NCBI GenBank assembly: GCA_009936765.1
Contig: JAACDL010000150.1
Span: forward strand, 1-5,278
DNA: 5,278 nucleotides
DNA from: Methanobacteriota archaeon
Lineage (GTDB): Archaea > Thermoplasmatota > Poseidoniia > Poseidoniales > Poseidoniaceae
Direction of reading: 5' to 3'
Both the position numbers and the translations under genes were made by a program. Below the pieces are notes generated by a model. The model was not told the DNA's origin. It did no database searches and worked only from the letters and a program-made list of their open reading frames with translations. Positions 1 through 5,278 of this stretch are shown here, piece by piece (the stretch's first letter is position 1; every line of letters starts with the position of its first letter).

Positions 1-1137
1 ATTAGACTAGAAGATCATGTGCATGATGGGTACCATGAGATACATGGTAAAGGCAAGGATTGGGTTCCAAGATATTATTCATTAATGATTACAGAGTTCT
101 TCCAAGAAGGATTGACAAAATGTTTGATTGGAACTAGAGGTTTGCTCGGTGAAGGATGGGATGCCTCTAGAATCAATGTCCTAATTGACATGACCACAGT
201 AACTACCAGTATGAGCATAAACCAACTTCGAGGACGTTCTATTAGATTGGATTCAACTTGGAAAGAGAAGGTTGCGAACAATTGGGATATTGTGTGCTTA
301 GCAGAAGAGTTTACCAAAGGATTCGATGATTACGACCGATTCAAGAGAAAGCACAAGCAGTTGTACGGAGTCTGTGATGACGGGACTATCGAAAAAGGAG
401 TTGGCCACGTTCATGCAGCGTTCAATGATGCAAAGCCTGAAGGTGTGAACGAGGGAATGGAATTATTCAATGAAGAGATGCTAAGTCGTGCTGCAAACCG
501 TCCTCATGTCCGCGGACTTTGGGGTATTGGCCAACCGTTTAATGTCAAATCCAGTACTGCTGTCGAAGCCAAATTAGGTTCTGGTTTTAGTGGTGGGTTC
601 AAATTCGGAATTAACAAACATCCATGGACAGATGAATCGTTAATGCTTGAAATTTCAAAGGTCATAGTTGATACTCTCAGTGACTTACGGGAAATTGATA
701 GAGATTGTAGAGCAGCCGGGGGAAGTCGTGGAGGAGGATGGTTAAGATTCCATCTTGAGCATGCGACTGAAGAGGAAACTGAGAAGTTCACTAAAGCCCT
801 AGAGGAAGTTCTTGGCCCACTTGATAACCCAAGATATATCATCAGCCGTCCTGCAATGCACATGCGTGATACTTGGCTTTCGAAATTATTGCCAGAGGTT
901 CTTGCTAAGTTCTTGAAGAAGGCTGTGCGAAGCGTCCAAATGTATCACAAGGTTCCTTCTATTGTTGCAAATACAAAAGAAAGAGCAGAAATTTTCCAAA
1001 CACATTGGAATTACTACATTGGAACTAGCGAGATTACATATTGTAGAAATGATGATGGTAAACAGTATATTGCTGAAATACGCAAAAAACGCATGGGGCC
1101 AAAAAACAGTATCCATCACAAAGAAGTCTATCTGTGA
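1..1137 (+). CDS. SF2 DEAD/DEAH-type helicase, C-terminal part (5' partial)
   Basis: The reading frame is open from base 1 to a TGA at 1135-1137, with no in-frame stop upstream of the GTG at 19. The gene therefore enters from the left, and that GTG is probably internal. About 378 residues are visible. Counting from base 1, residues 42-54 (LIGTRGLLGEGWD) look like helicase motif V and residues 75-84 (QLRGRSIRLD) like motif VI, with the arginine finger type QxxGRxxR. These mark the second RecA-like domain of a superfamily 2 ATPase. The Walker A and DEAD/DEAH-box half lies outside the window. The roughly 290-residue tail carries WDIVCLAEE, a DYDRFKRKH segment and later VPSIVANTKERAEIF. From memory, these resemble the tail of a helicase family annotated only as 'DEAD/DEAH box helicase' in actinobacteria and some other microbes. 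The nucleic-acid substrate and role are unknown. It converges on the suf operon with no spacer, and nothing suggests a functional link. The helicase call is firm; the subfamily is tentative. Confidence 0.85.
   Translation: MRLEDHVHDGYHEIHGKGKDWVPRYYSLMITEFFQEGLTKCLIGTRGLLGEGWDASRINVLIDMTTVTTSMSINQLRGRSIRLDSTWKEKVANNWDIVCLAEEFTKGFDDYDRFKRKHKQLYGVCDDGTIEKGVGHVHAAFNDAKPEGVNEGMELFNEEMLSRAANRPHVRGLWGIGQPFNVKSSTAVEAKLGSGFSGGFKFGINKHPWTDESLMLEISKVIVDTLSDLREIDRDCRAAGGSRGGGWLRFHLEHATEEETEKFTKALEEVLGPLDNPRYIISRPAMHMRDTWLSKLLPEVLAKFLKKAVRSVQMYHKVPSIVANTKERAEIFQTHWNYYIGTSEITYCRNDDGKQYIAEIRKKRMGPKNSIHHKEVYL
1084..1106 (-). terminator. Candidate T-tract terminator of the suf operon, inside the convergent gene
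   Basis: Read on the minus strand, two runs of six T (1101-1106 and 1084-1089) begin about 32 and 49 nt past the sufT-like stop codon. They are separated by a GC-rich GGCCCCATGCG stretch. They are the only A6 runs (plus-strand sense) in the helicase segment. Oligo-T tracts on the non-template strand are typical archaeal termination signals. I see no strong hairpin before them, so a classical bacterial intrinsic terminator is less likely. The tracts also encode Lys codons of the helicase, so they could be coincidental. Confidence 0.4.
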
Positions 1138-1449
1138 TTAGTCCCAAATTCCCATATCCATTCTAGCATCTTCAGATGCATGGATTTTAGGATCCCATCT
1201 TGGGGACCAGACTAAATTGATGTGAACACTTTCAACAGCATTTAGTGCTGCACGGTGAGCTGCAGCCATTATTTCTGCAGCAGCAGGGCATCCTGGGCTT
1301 GTTAGAGTCATGTCCACTTCGGCATGTTCTTTGCCTTCTTTAGACTCAAAACGGACATCATAAACTAGTCCTAATTCAACAATTGATAATTTCAATTCTG
1401 GGTCTTCAACATCATCTAGAGCAGTTAACACTTCGTCTTTTGTCGCCAT
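1138..1449 (-). CDS. sufT: MIP18/DUF59-family Fe-S cluster assembly factor (SufT-like)
   Basis: This 103-residue protein consists of a single DUF59 (MIP18) domain. Visible family marks are D16-P17-E18 near the start, IVELGLVYDV at 23-32, TLTSPGCP with the conserved Cys54, and a VWSPRWDP segment at 80-87 before a short C-terminal tail. Members encoded in suf operons (SufT, relatives of PaaD and eukaryotic MIP18/CIA2) act late in Fe-S maturation. They probably assist cluster transfer or delivery to client proteins; Cys54 is the residue usually implicated. The start ATG at 1447-1449 shares one base with the sufE stop (TAATG). It is preceded by GAGG with a 7-nt spacing, so translation is probably coupled to sufE. 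It is the last gene of the operon, and its TAA abuts the TGA of the convergent helicase gene. The family is certain; the symbol rests on operon context, and the exact biochemical role is inferred. Confidence 0.9.
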   Translation of the reverse strand: MATKDEVLTALDDVEDPELKLSIVELGLVYDVRFESKEGKEHAEVDMTLTSPGCPAAAEIMAAAHRAALNAVESVHINLVWSPRWDPKIHASEDARMDMGIWD

Positions 1450-1859
1450 TACATCGCCTCTCTAACATTTCTTTGAACCATATCAAACATGGTTCGAAAA
1501 CCATTTGACCTTGATGGAGTTAAACTGTTGAGGATTCCTGCCTCTTCTGCAAACTCTGGAGTTAATTCCAGCACTTCTTCGGGTGTTGATCCGTTTACTG
1601 CAATCGATAATATTCCTTGTAAACCTTGCACCATCTTGGCATCAGCAGCGGCTTTCATCCACACTTTTCCTTCAACCATCTCAATTTCAATGTGCGCAAT
1701 TGATTGGCAACCTTTGACTAGATTATGGTTATTCCAACTTTCGACAGGTAGTTCTTCTACTTCTTCAGAAAACTCCATCAGAACTTCGAGACGTTCGAAT
1801 TGTTCATCAATATCTTGAAACTCTTCGATTAATTCCTGGATAGCAACTGGCCAACTCAT
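1449..1859 (-). CDS. sufE: Cysteine desulfuration protein SufE
   Basis: SufE is the cytosolic sulfur acceptor that stimulates SufS and carries persulfide sulfur to the SufB-SufD scaffold. The 136-residue length matches the family (E. coli about 138). The active-site motif is NLVKGCQS with the acceptor Cys51. Further SufE landmarks are ADAKMVQGLQGIL (residues 72-84), a GSTPEEVLEL segment at 90-99, and the C-terminal TPSRSNG (114-120) carrying the conserved arginine. The protein is divergent in places: the N-terminal 'DW..RY..LI.LG' pattern is not present, and the residues after the active-site Cys read CQSIAHIEI rather than the usual CQSQVWL type. The N-terminal half is very acidic. The ATG at 1857-1859 overlaps the sufS stop (ATGA) and has GGAGG seven bases upstream, which supports this start. 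It is SufE rather than SufU because the SufU zinc-binding Cys/Asp pattern is missing. Confidence 0.93.
   Translation of the reverse strand: MSWPVAIQELIEEFQDIDEQFERLEVLMEFSEEVEELPVESWNNHNLVKGCQSIAHIEIEMVEGKVWMKAAADAKMVQGLQGILSIAVNGSTPEEVLELTPEFAEEAGILNSLTPSRSNGFRTMFDMVQRNVREAM
1457..1460 (-). promoter_or_regulatory. Ribosome binding site of the sufT-like gene (GAGG)
   Basis: GAGG on the minus strand, within the last sufE codons, lies 7 nt before the ATG at 1447-1449. The spacing is the same as for sufE and supports the one-base TAATG overlap start. Confidence 0.55.
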
Positions 1860-3040
1860 GCCATTGCCTCCAACACTCTGTCGACTCCTGAAAGAAATAC
1901 CTCAGCATCTGACGCATCGTTGTAAAGATAAAATGAAGCCCTGATTGTACCGCTAACTCCTAACTTATCCATTAGTGGTTGTGCACAGTGGTGGCCGGTT
2001 CTAACCGCTACGCCTTGCGCATCTAAGAGACGTGCAAAGTCTTCGGGATGGATAGTAGGATGATTGAAAGAAACTACAGCGGCATCACCTGGACCTAATG
2101 ATGAATAAACAGCCATACCACGATTTCTAAGTTGTTCTGCAACATCTGAGGCTATCGACAATAGGCGAGTATGATGGGATTCAAGATCCACATTAGATAT
2201 CCACTCAAGTGCAGCAGCCCAGCCTACACCTTCTGCAATTCTAGGAGTTCCTGCTTCGAATTTATGCTCGTTGGTTTGGTATGTTGATCCTTCTAAAGTA
2301 ACTGTGTCAATCATATCCCCGCCTCCCATAAATGGTTCCATTTCTGTGAATGCATCATTGCTGATTAGTAATGCCCCTATGCCAGTAGGGCCACACATTT
2401 TGTGAGCGCTAAATGCCATAAAGTCGGCACCAAGTTCTCTGAAATCAATTAATTCATGAGGAACTGCTTGTGCTGCATCTAGCAATACTTTTGCACCTAC
2501 TGCCTTCGATAATGTGATGATATCTTCGACTGGATTTCTAACGCCTAGGACATTGGATGTATGGACTACGCAAACTAACTTTGCGCCTTCAAGAGCAACT
2601 TCAAATGCATCCATGTCTAACTTTCCATCAGTAACTGGCACATATCTGATTTCAATCGCGCTTGTCTCCGCTAGCATTTGCCAAGGAACTATATCGCTAT
2701 GGTGTTCCATTTCTGTCAAAACAATCACATCACCAGAGCTCAGATTGTGTTTGCCCCATGCATGAGCCACTAGGTTGATGGCTTCTGTGGTACCGCTCGT
2801 GATAACAGCATATTCTGCGTTGTACCTTTGTTTCAGTAATTTACGGCATTTCTCGTATCCTTCTGTAGCTTCACCAGCAAGAGTGTGAACTGCGCGGTGA
2901 ACGTTTGCATTCGAAACCGAATAAAATTCAGACATCGCATCGATAACACACGAAGGTTTCTGGGTTGTTGCAGCATTATCAAGATAGACTAACGGTTTAC
3001 CATTCACTAGACGTGAAAAGATAGGAAAATCTTGCTTCAT
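1856..3040 (-). CDS. sufS: Cysteine desulfurase SufS (PLP-dependent, group II)
   Basis: SufS is a pyridoxal-phosphate enzyme that converts L-cysteine to L-alanine and leaves a persulfide on its active-site cysteine for transfer to SufE. The 394-residue length is normal. Landmarks are YLDNAATTQKP (residues 19-29), GTTEAINLVA (83-92), EMEHHSDIVPWQ with His114 stacking on PLP, Asp188 in LLDAAQAVPH, SAHKMCGPTGIG with the PLP-binding Lys214, FMGGGDMI (237-244), FEAGTPRIAEG (261-271), and RTGHHCAQPLM with catalytic Cys352. Arg367 in IRASFYLYN sits 15 residues after the Cys, as in E. coli SufS (Cys364, Arg379), where it binds the substrate carboxylate. The short loop around Cys352 is the SufS/group II type rather than IscS/NifS. 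The start at 3038-3040 lies 4 nt after the sufD stop behind GGTGAT, and the gene overlaps sufE by 4 nt. All catalytic residues are intact. Confidence 0.97.
   Translation of the reverse strand: MKQDFPIFSRLVNGKPLVYLDNAATTQKPSCVIDAMSEFYSVSNANVHRAVHTLAGEATEGYEKCRKLLKQRYNAEYAVITSGTTEAINLVAHAWGKHNLSSGDVIVLTEMEHHSDIVPWQMLAETSAIEIRYVPVTDGKLDMDAFEVALEGAKLVCVVHTSNVLGVRNPVEDIITLSKAVGAKVLLDAAQAVPHELIDFRELGADFMAFSAHKMCGPTGIGALLISNDAFTEMEPFMGGGDMIDTVTLEGSTYQTNEHKFEAGTPRIAEGVGWAAALEWISNVDLESHHTRLLSIASDVAEQLRNRGMAVYSSLGPGDAAVVSFNHPTIHPEDFARLLDAQGVAVRTGHHCAQPLMDKLGVSGTIRASFYLYNDASDAEVFLSGVDRVLEAMA
1867..1871 (-). promoter_or_regulatory. Ribosome binding site of sufE (GGAGG)
   Basis: GGAGG on the minus strand, within the final sufS codons, is separated by 7 nt from the sufE ATG. 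It selects the ATG at 1857-1859, which overlaps the sufS stop. Confidence 0.7.
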
Positions 3041-3043
3041 TTA

Positions 3044-3049
3044 ATCACC
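3044..3049 (-). promoter_or_regulatory. Ribosome binding site of sufS (GGTGAT)
   Basis: GGTGAT on the minus strand, complementary to the AUCACC part of the 16S rRNA 3' end, overlaps the sufD stop codon (the TGA within it). It lies just before the sufS ATG. This supports the ATG at 3038-3040 and coupling to sufD translation. Confidence 0.6.
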
Positions 3050-4055
3050 CATTAATTAGACACTCTAAATGTACCAAAAGCCTAGTTCTTAATGAGGCAA
3101 TGACATCTTGGTTTTTTATGTCCCTGAATGCATCCATCAGGAACCCTTCAACAATTAATGAAGATGCTTCATCACCAGATAATCCCCTAGACTGAAGATA
3201 ATGAAGTTGATTTGAATCGATTGGCGCACTTGCTGCCCCATGTGCTGCTTTGACATCATCTGCCAGGACTTCTAATTCAGGAATTGCTTCAGCTCTTGCT
3301 TTTTCTGAAAGTAGTAAATTACGGAAAACTTGTCCTGCATTACTCTTGTCTGCACCATCTCTAATACTCAACAATCCTGTTCCCACTGAATGTGATGAGT
3401 CATTACAAGCAGCATGCATTACTAGAGAGGATTGGGTGTGTCCTACCTTGTGGTCGATTTCCACATGATGATCATCGTGACGACTTCCATGGCCGTTTGA
3501 TGCAATTCCTCCTTTTACTTCTGCACCGTTTTGGTCCAGTTTTATTCTAATATCGGATTTGACAAGAAACCCACCGGTTGAGAGTGTAGACAATTCCAAT
3601 GAAGAGTCACGATTCACTATCCAATCTTCGCAGCGAAGTAGGTGGCAATCCGCTGATAAGTCGTTGATTAGGGCTACTGAAAGTTGTCCAGATACATCTC
3701 CAAGAACTCTAATTCCTGTCCAACCGGAATCGCCGCTGATACGGATGATAAGAGACGAATTACCCGAGGATTTGATTTTCAATTCACCTGAGCAGATATG
3801 TCCGGAACATCTCAAATCTAATTCCTTAGACTCGTCGGTAAGAATTATTTCTTTACAGATATTTGAAATTGAGTGTATGAACGAACGACCTATTTCGTTG
3901 CTACCTTCCATTTCTGAGTCCGTACCTAGAGCCATTTTTATGGCATCGGATTGAGGCATCTCGGCGACATTAGTTGGGTGGATTCTTTTCCAAGGGGTGT
4001 AGCGCCATAGGTGTTCGGAGCGAGGTGGAATTGGTATTTCCGGATAAAGCATCAT
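3045..4055 (-). CDS. sufD: Fe-S cluster assembly scaffold protein SufD
   Basis: SufD pairs with SufB and the ATPase SufC in the cytosolic SufBCD scaffold that builds nascent Fe-S clusters. At 336 residues it is shorter than E. coli SufD (about 423), mainly through a reduced N-terminal region. An EHLWRYTPW motif at 14-22 still matches the SufD N-terminal signature. The middle is Ser/Gly-rich beta-helix sequence. The C-terminal core is diagnostic: NLLLSEKARAEAIPELEVL, then ADDVKAAHGA with His272 in the position of the E. coli His360 cluster-site residue, then HYLQSRGLSGDEA and VEGFL. The usual Cys in 'VKCSHG' is Ala here. Residues 189-222 hold eight histidines. Two adjacent ATGs (4053-4055 and 4050-4052) are possible starts. 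The first gives a 4-nt ATGA overlap with sufB and the better spacing from GGAGG at 4066-4070, so it is preferred. SufD diverges faster than SufB, which explains the weaker N-terminal similarity. Confidence 0.93.
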   Translation of the reverse strand: MMLYPEIPIPPRSEHLWRYTPWKRIHPTNVAEMPQSDAIKMALGTDSEMEGSNEIGRSFIHSISNICKEIILTDESKELDLRCSGHICSGELKIKSSGNSSLIIRISGDSGWTGIRVLGDVSGQLSVALINDLSADCHLLRCEDWIVNRDSSLELSTLSTGGFLVKSDIRIKLDQNGAEVKGGIASNGHGSRHDDHHVEIDHKVGHTQSSLVMHAACNDSSHSVGTGLLSIRDGADKSNAGQVFRNLLLSEKARAEAIPELEVLADDVKAAHGAASAPIDSNQLHYLQSRGLSGDEASSLIVEGFLMDAFRDIKNQDVIASLRTRLLVHLECLING

Positions 4056-5278
4056 CCGATTGCACCCTCCATCTCCAATTCAAGAAGACGATTGAGTTCG
4101 ACTGCATATTCCATTGGCAACTCACGGGTAAAAGGTTCAAAGAAACCATTCACGATTAGTCCCATTGCTTCTACTTCGCTGTGTCCTCTTGACATAAGAT
4201 AAAACAGTTGATCGTTACTGACTTTGGATACACTTGCTTCGTGTTCTAAGTCTGCACTAGCATTACCAACTTCCATTGTAGGATAAGTGTCTGATTGGCT
4301 ATCTGCATCAAGCATAAGTGCATCACATACTATCTTTGAGCGGCAACCGCTAGCCTTAGGTGTAACTTGAAGCATTCCTCGATATGAAGAGCGCCCGCCG
4401 TTCTTTGAAATGGACTTTGACAAAATATTGGACGTGGTATTTGGAGCCAGGTGGTGTACCTTAGCTCCTGCATCTTGGTGCTGTCCTTTTCCAGCATATG
4501 CAACTGAAATCACTTCAGCGTGAGCACCTTCTCCTTTGAGAAGAACTGACGGATACTTCATTGTCAGTTTCGAACCGATGTTACCATCCACCCATTCGAT
4601 GGTTGCATTTGCATGAGCGACTCCTCTTTTGGTAACTAAGTTGTAAACGTTAGCAGACCAATTTTGAACTGTTGAATAACGAATCTTTGCTCCATCCATA
4701 GCAATTAATTCGACAACTGCTGAATGTAGTGATTCTGTGGAATAAGTTGGCGCTGTACATCCTTCGACATAGTGAATTGAAGAACCTTCATCTGCAATAA
4801 TCATAGTCCTCTCAAATTGCCCCATGTTTTTAGCGTTAATTCTGAAGTATGCCTGAACTGGCATTTCAACATGTACCCCTTTTGGAATGTAGAGGAAAGA
4901 ACCACCTGACCAAACCGCAGTATTTAGTGCTGAGAATTTGTTATCACTTGCAGGAACAACAGAGCAGAAATATTTCTTTACGATTTCAGGATACTCTCTC
5001 AGTCCAGAGTCCATGTCGAGGAATATTACCCCTTGCTCTTCAAGATCATCTCGTATTGAATGGTAAACTGCTTCAGATTCATACTGAGCTGTAACCCCAC
5101 CAAGCCATTTCTGCTCTGCTTCAGGTATTCCTAATCGATTGAAGGTATTCTTGATGTCATCAGGAACGTCATCCCAATCATTCTCTGTACCTTTTGATGA
5201 ACGTAGGAAGTATGTAATTGAATCAAAATCAATCTGGTCAAGCATGTTACAGTTGCCCCACTTTGGCATAGGCATCTC
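4052..5278 (-). CDS. sufB: Fe-S cluster assembly scaffold protein SufB (N-terminus beyond right edge)
   Basis: SufB is the main scaffold subunit on which SUF clusters assemble. It receives sulfur from SufE and works with SufC and SufD. The frame stays open to the right edge (GAG precedes the ATG at 5273-5275). The first visible residues, MPMPKWG, match an internal 'KPMPxWG' segment of SufB, so roughly 60-90 N-terminal residues lie outside and that ATG is not the start. Numbered from this Met, landmarks are WDDVPDDIKNTF (34-45), QGVIFLDMD (81-89), YVEGCTAP with Cys173 (169-176), QNWSANVYNLVTKRG (204-218), EWVDGNIGSK (227-236), AGKGQHQDAGAKVHHLAPNT (261-280), CDALML with Cys317, and LEHEASVSK with Glu346. 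Cys317 and Glu346 are 29 residues apart, as are the functional Cys405 and Glu434 of E. coli SufB. The C-terminus ELPMEYAVELNRLLELEMEG is strongly conserved. It overlaps sufD by 4 nt, and its final codons supply the sufD ribosome binding site. Confidence 0.97.
   Translation of the reverse strand, partial: EMPMPKWGNCNMLDQIDFDSITYFLRSSKGTENDWDDVPDDIKNTFNRLGIPEAEQKWLGGVTAQYESEAVYHSIRDDLEEQGVIFLDMDSGLREYPEIVKKYFCSVVPASDNKFSALNTAVWSGGSFLYIPKGVHVEMPVQAYFRINAKNMGQFERTMIIADEGSSIHYVEGCTAPTYSTESLHSAVVELIAMDGAKIRYSTVQNWSANVYNLVTKRGVAHANATIEWVDGNIGSKLTMKYPSVLLKGEGAHAEVISVAYAGKGQHQDAGAKVHHLAPNTTSNILSKSISKNGGRSSYRGMLQVTPKASGCRSKIVCDALMLDADSQSDTYPTMEVGNASADLEHEASVSKVSNDQLFYLMSRGHSEVEAMGLIVNGFFEPFTRELPMEYAVELNRLLELEMEGAIG
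4066..4070 (-). promoter_or_regulatory. Ribosome binding site of sufD (GGAGG)
   Basis: GGAGG on the minus strand lies inside the last codons of sufB (the EMEG part), 10 nt before the first ATG (4055) and 13 nt before the second (4052). This favours the first of the two adjacent Met codons as the sufD start. Confidence 0.6.

Noticed and set aside
19..21. GTG at 19 as the helicase start
   Set aside because: The frame is open to base 1, and a helicase starting here would lack the whole ATP-binding half, so it is an edge artefact.
504..863. 119-codon open frame on the minus strand inside the helicase gene
   Set aside because: It is antisense to the conserved helicase tail, with composition expected from a reversed coding strand and no motif.
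1138..1449. PaaD (phenylacetate oxygenase accessory) identity for the DUF59 protein
   Set aside because: It is only the short single-domain form and sits in a suf operon with no paa genes, so a SufT-type role is far more likely.
1489..1818. 109-codon open frame on the plus strand inside sufE
   Set aside because: It is antisense to SufE, with low-complexity Ser/Thr-rich content and no family resemblance. It is a shadow frame.
3041..3085. Possible internal promoter before sufS in the AT-rich end of sufD
   Set aside because: The stretch is AT-rich but shows no convincing TATA/BRE or -35/-10 pair. The 4-nt gap and SD motif fit read-through from sufD better.
3559..3954. 131-codon open frame on the plus strand inside sufD
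   Set aside because: It lies antisense to a well-supported gene, has no recognisable domain and no supporting ribosome binding site. It is taken as a shadow of sufD.
5273..5275. ATG at 5275 as the sufB start codon
   Set aside because: The frame continues to the edge, and MPMPKWG matches an internal SufB segment. The true N-terminus lies outside the window.

Overview
The window is essentially all coding. On the minus strand it carries a tightly packed SUF-type iron-sulfur cluster assembly operon. In transcription order (right to left) this is sufB (5' end cut by the window edge), sufD, sufS, sufE and a small MIP18/DUF59-family gene of the SufT type. On the plus strand, converging on the operon, is the 3' part of a superfamily 2 helicase gene that enters from the left edge. 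No RNA gene, mobile element, CRISPR array or long repeat was seen.

Layout: 1-1137 helicase C-terminal part (+); 1138-1449 sufT-like; 1449-1859 sufE; 1856-3040 sufS; 3045-4055 sufD; 4052-5278 sufB (all -). The suf junctions are a 4-nt overlap (B/D), a 4-nt gap (D/S), a 4-nt overlap (S/E) and a 1-nt overlap (E/T), which argues for one mRNA with coupled translation. Its promoter, and sufC if it is adjacent, must lie beyond the right edge. The helicase and sufT-like stop codons abut with no spacer. Two T6 tracts on the suf-coding strand, inside the end of the helicase gene, are the best candidate for the operon's terminator.

How the genes work together, from family knowledge: SufS takes sulfur from cysteine as a persulfide. 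SufE accepts that persulfide and passes it to the SufB-SufD scaffold, which works with the ATPase SufC (not in this window). The DUF59 protein is thought to help mature or deliver clusters to target proteins. The key residues of every enzyme are visible and intact, so the operon looks functional.

Organism: moderate-to-low GC, compact genome, and recognisable Shine-Dalgarno motifs (GGAGG, GGTGAT), which count against Bacteroidetes. The lack of sufC between sufB and sufD, the helicase type and the general style suggest a planktonic prokaryote. A marine Thermoplasmatota archaeon (Marine Group II / Poseidoniia) is my leading guess, but it is inference only, and a streamlined bacterium is possible. 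I found no convincing undescribed system. The points worth checking are the gene order, a divergent SufE, a His-rich SufD segment, the embedded terminator candidate and the poorly characterised helicase family.
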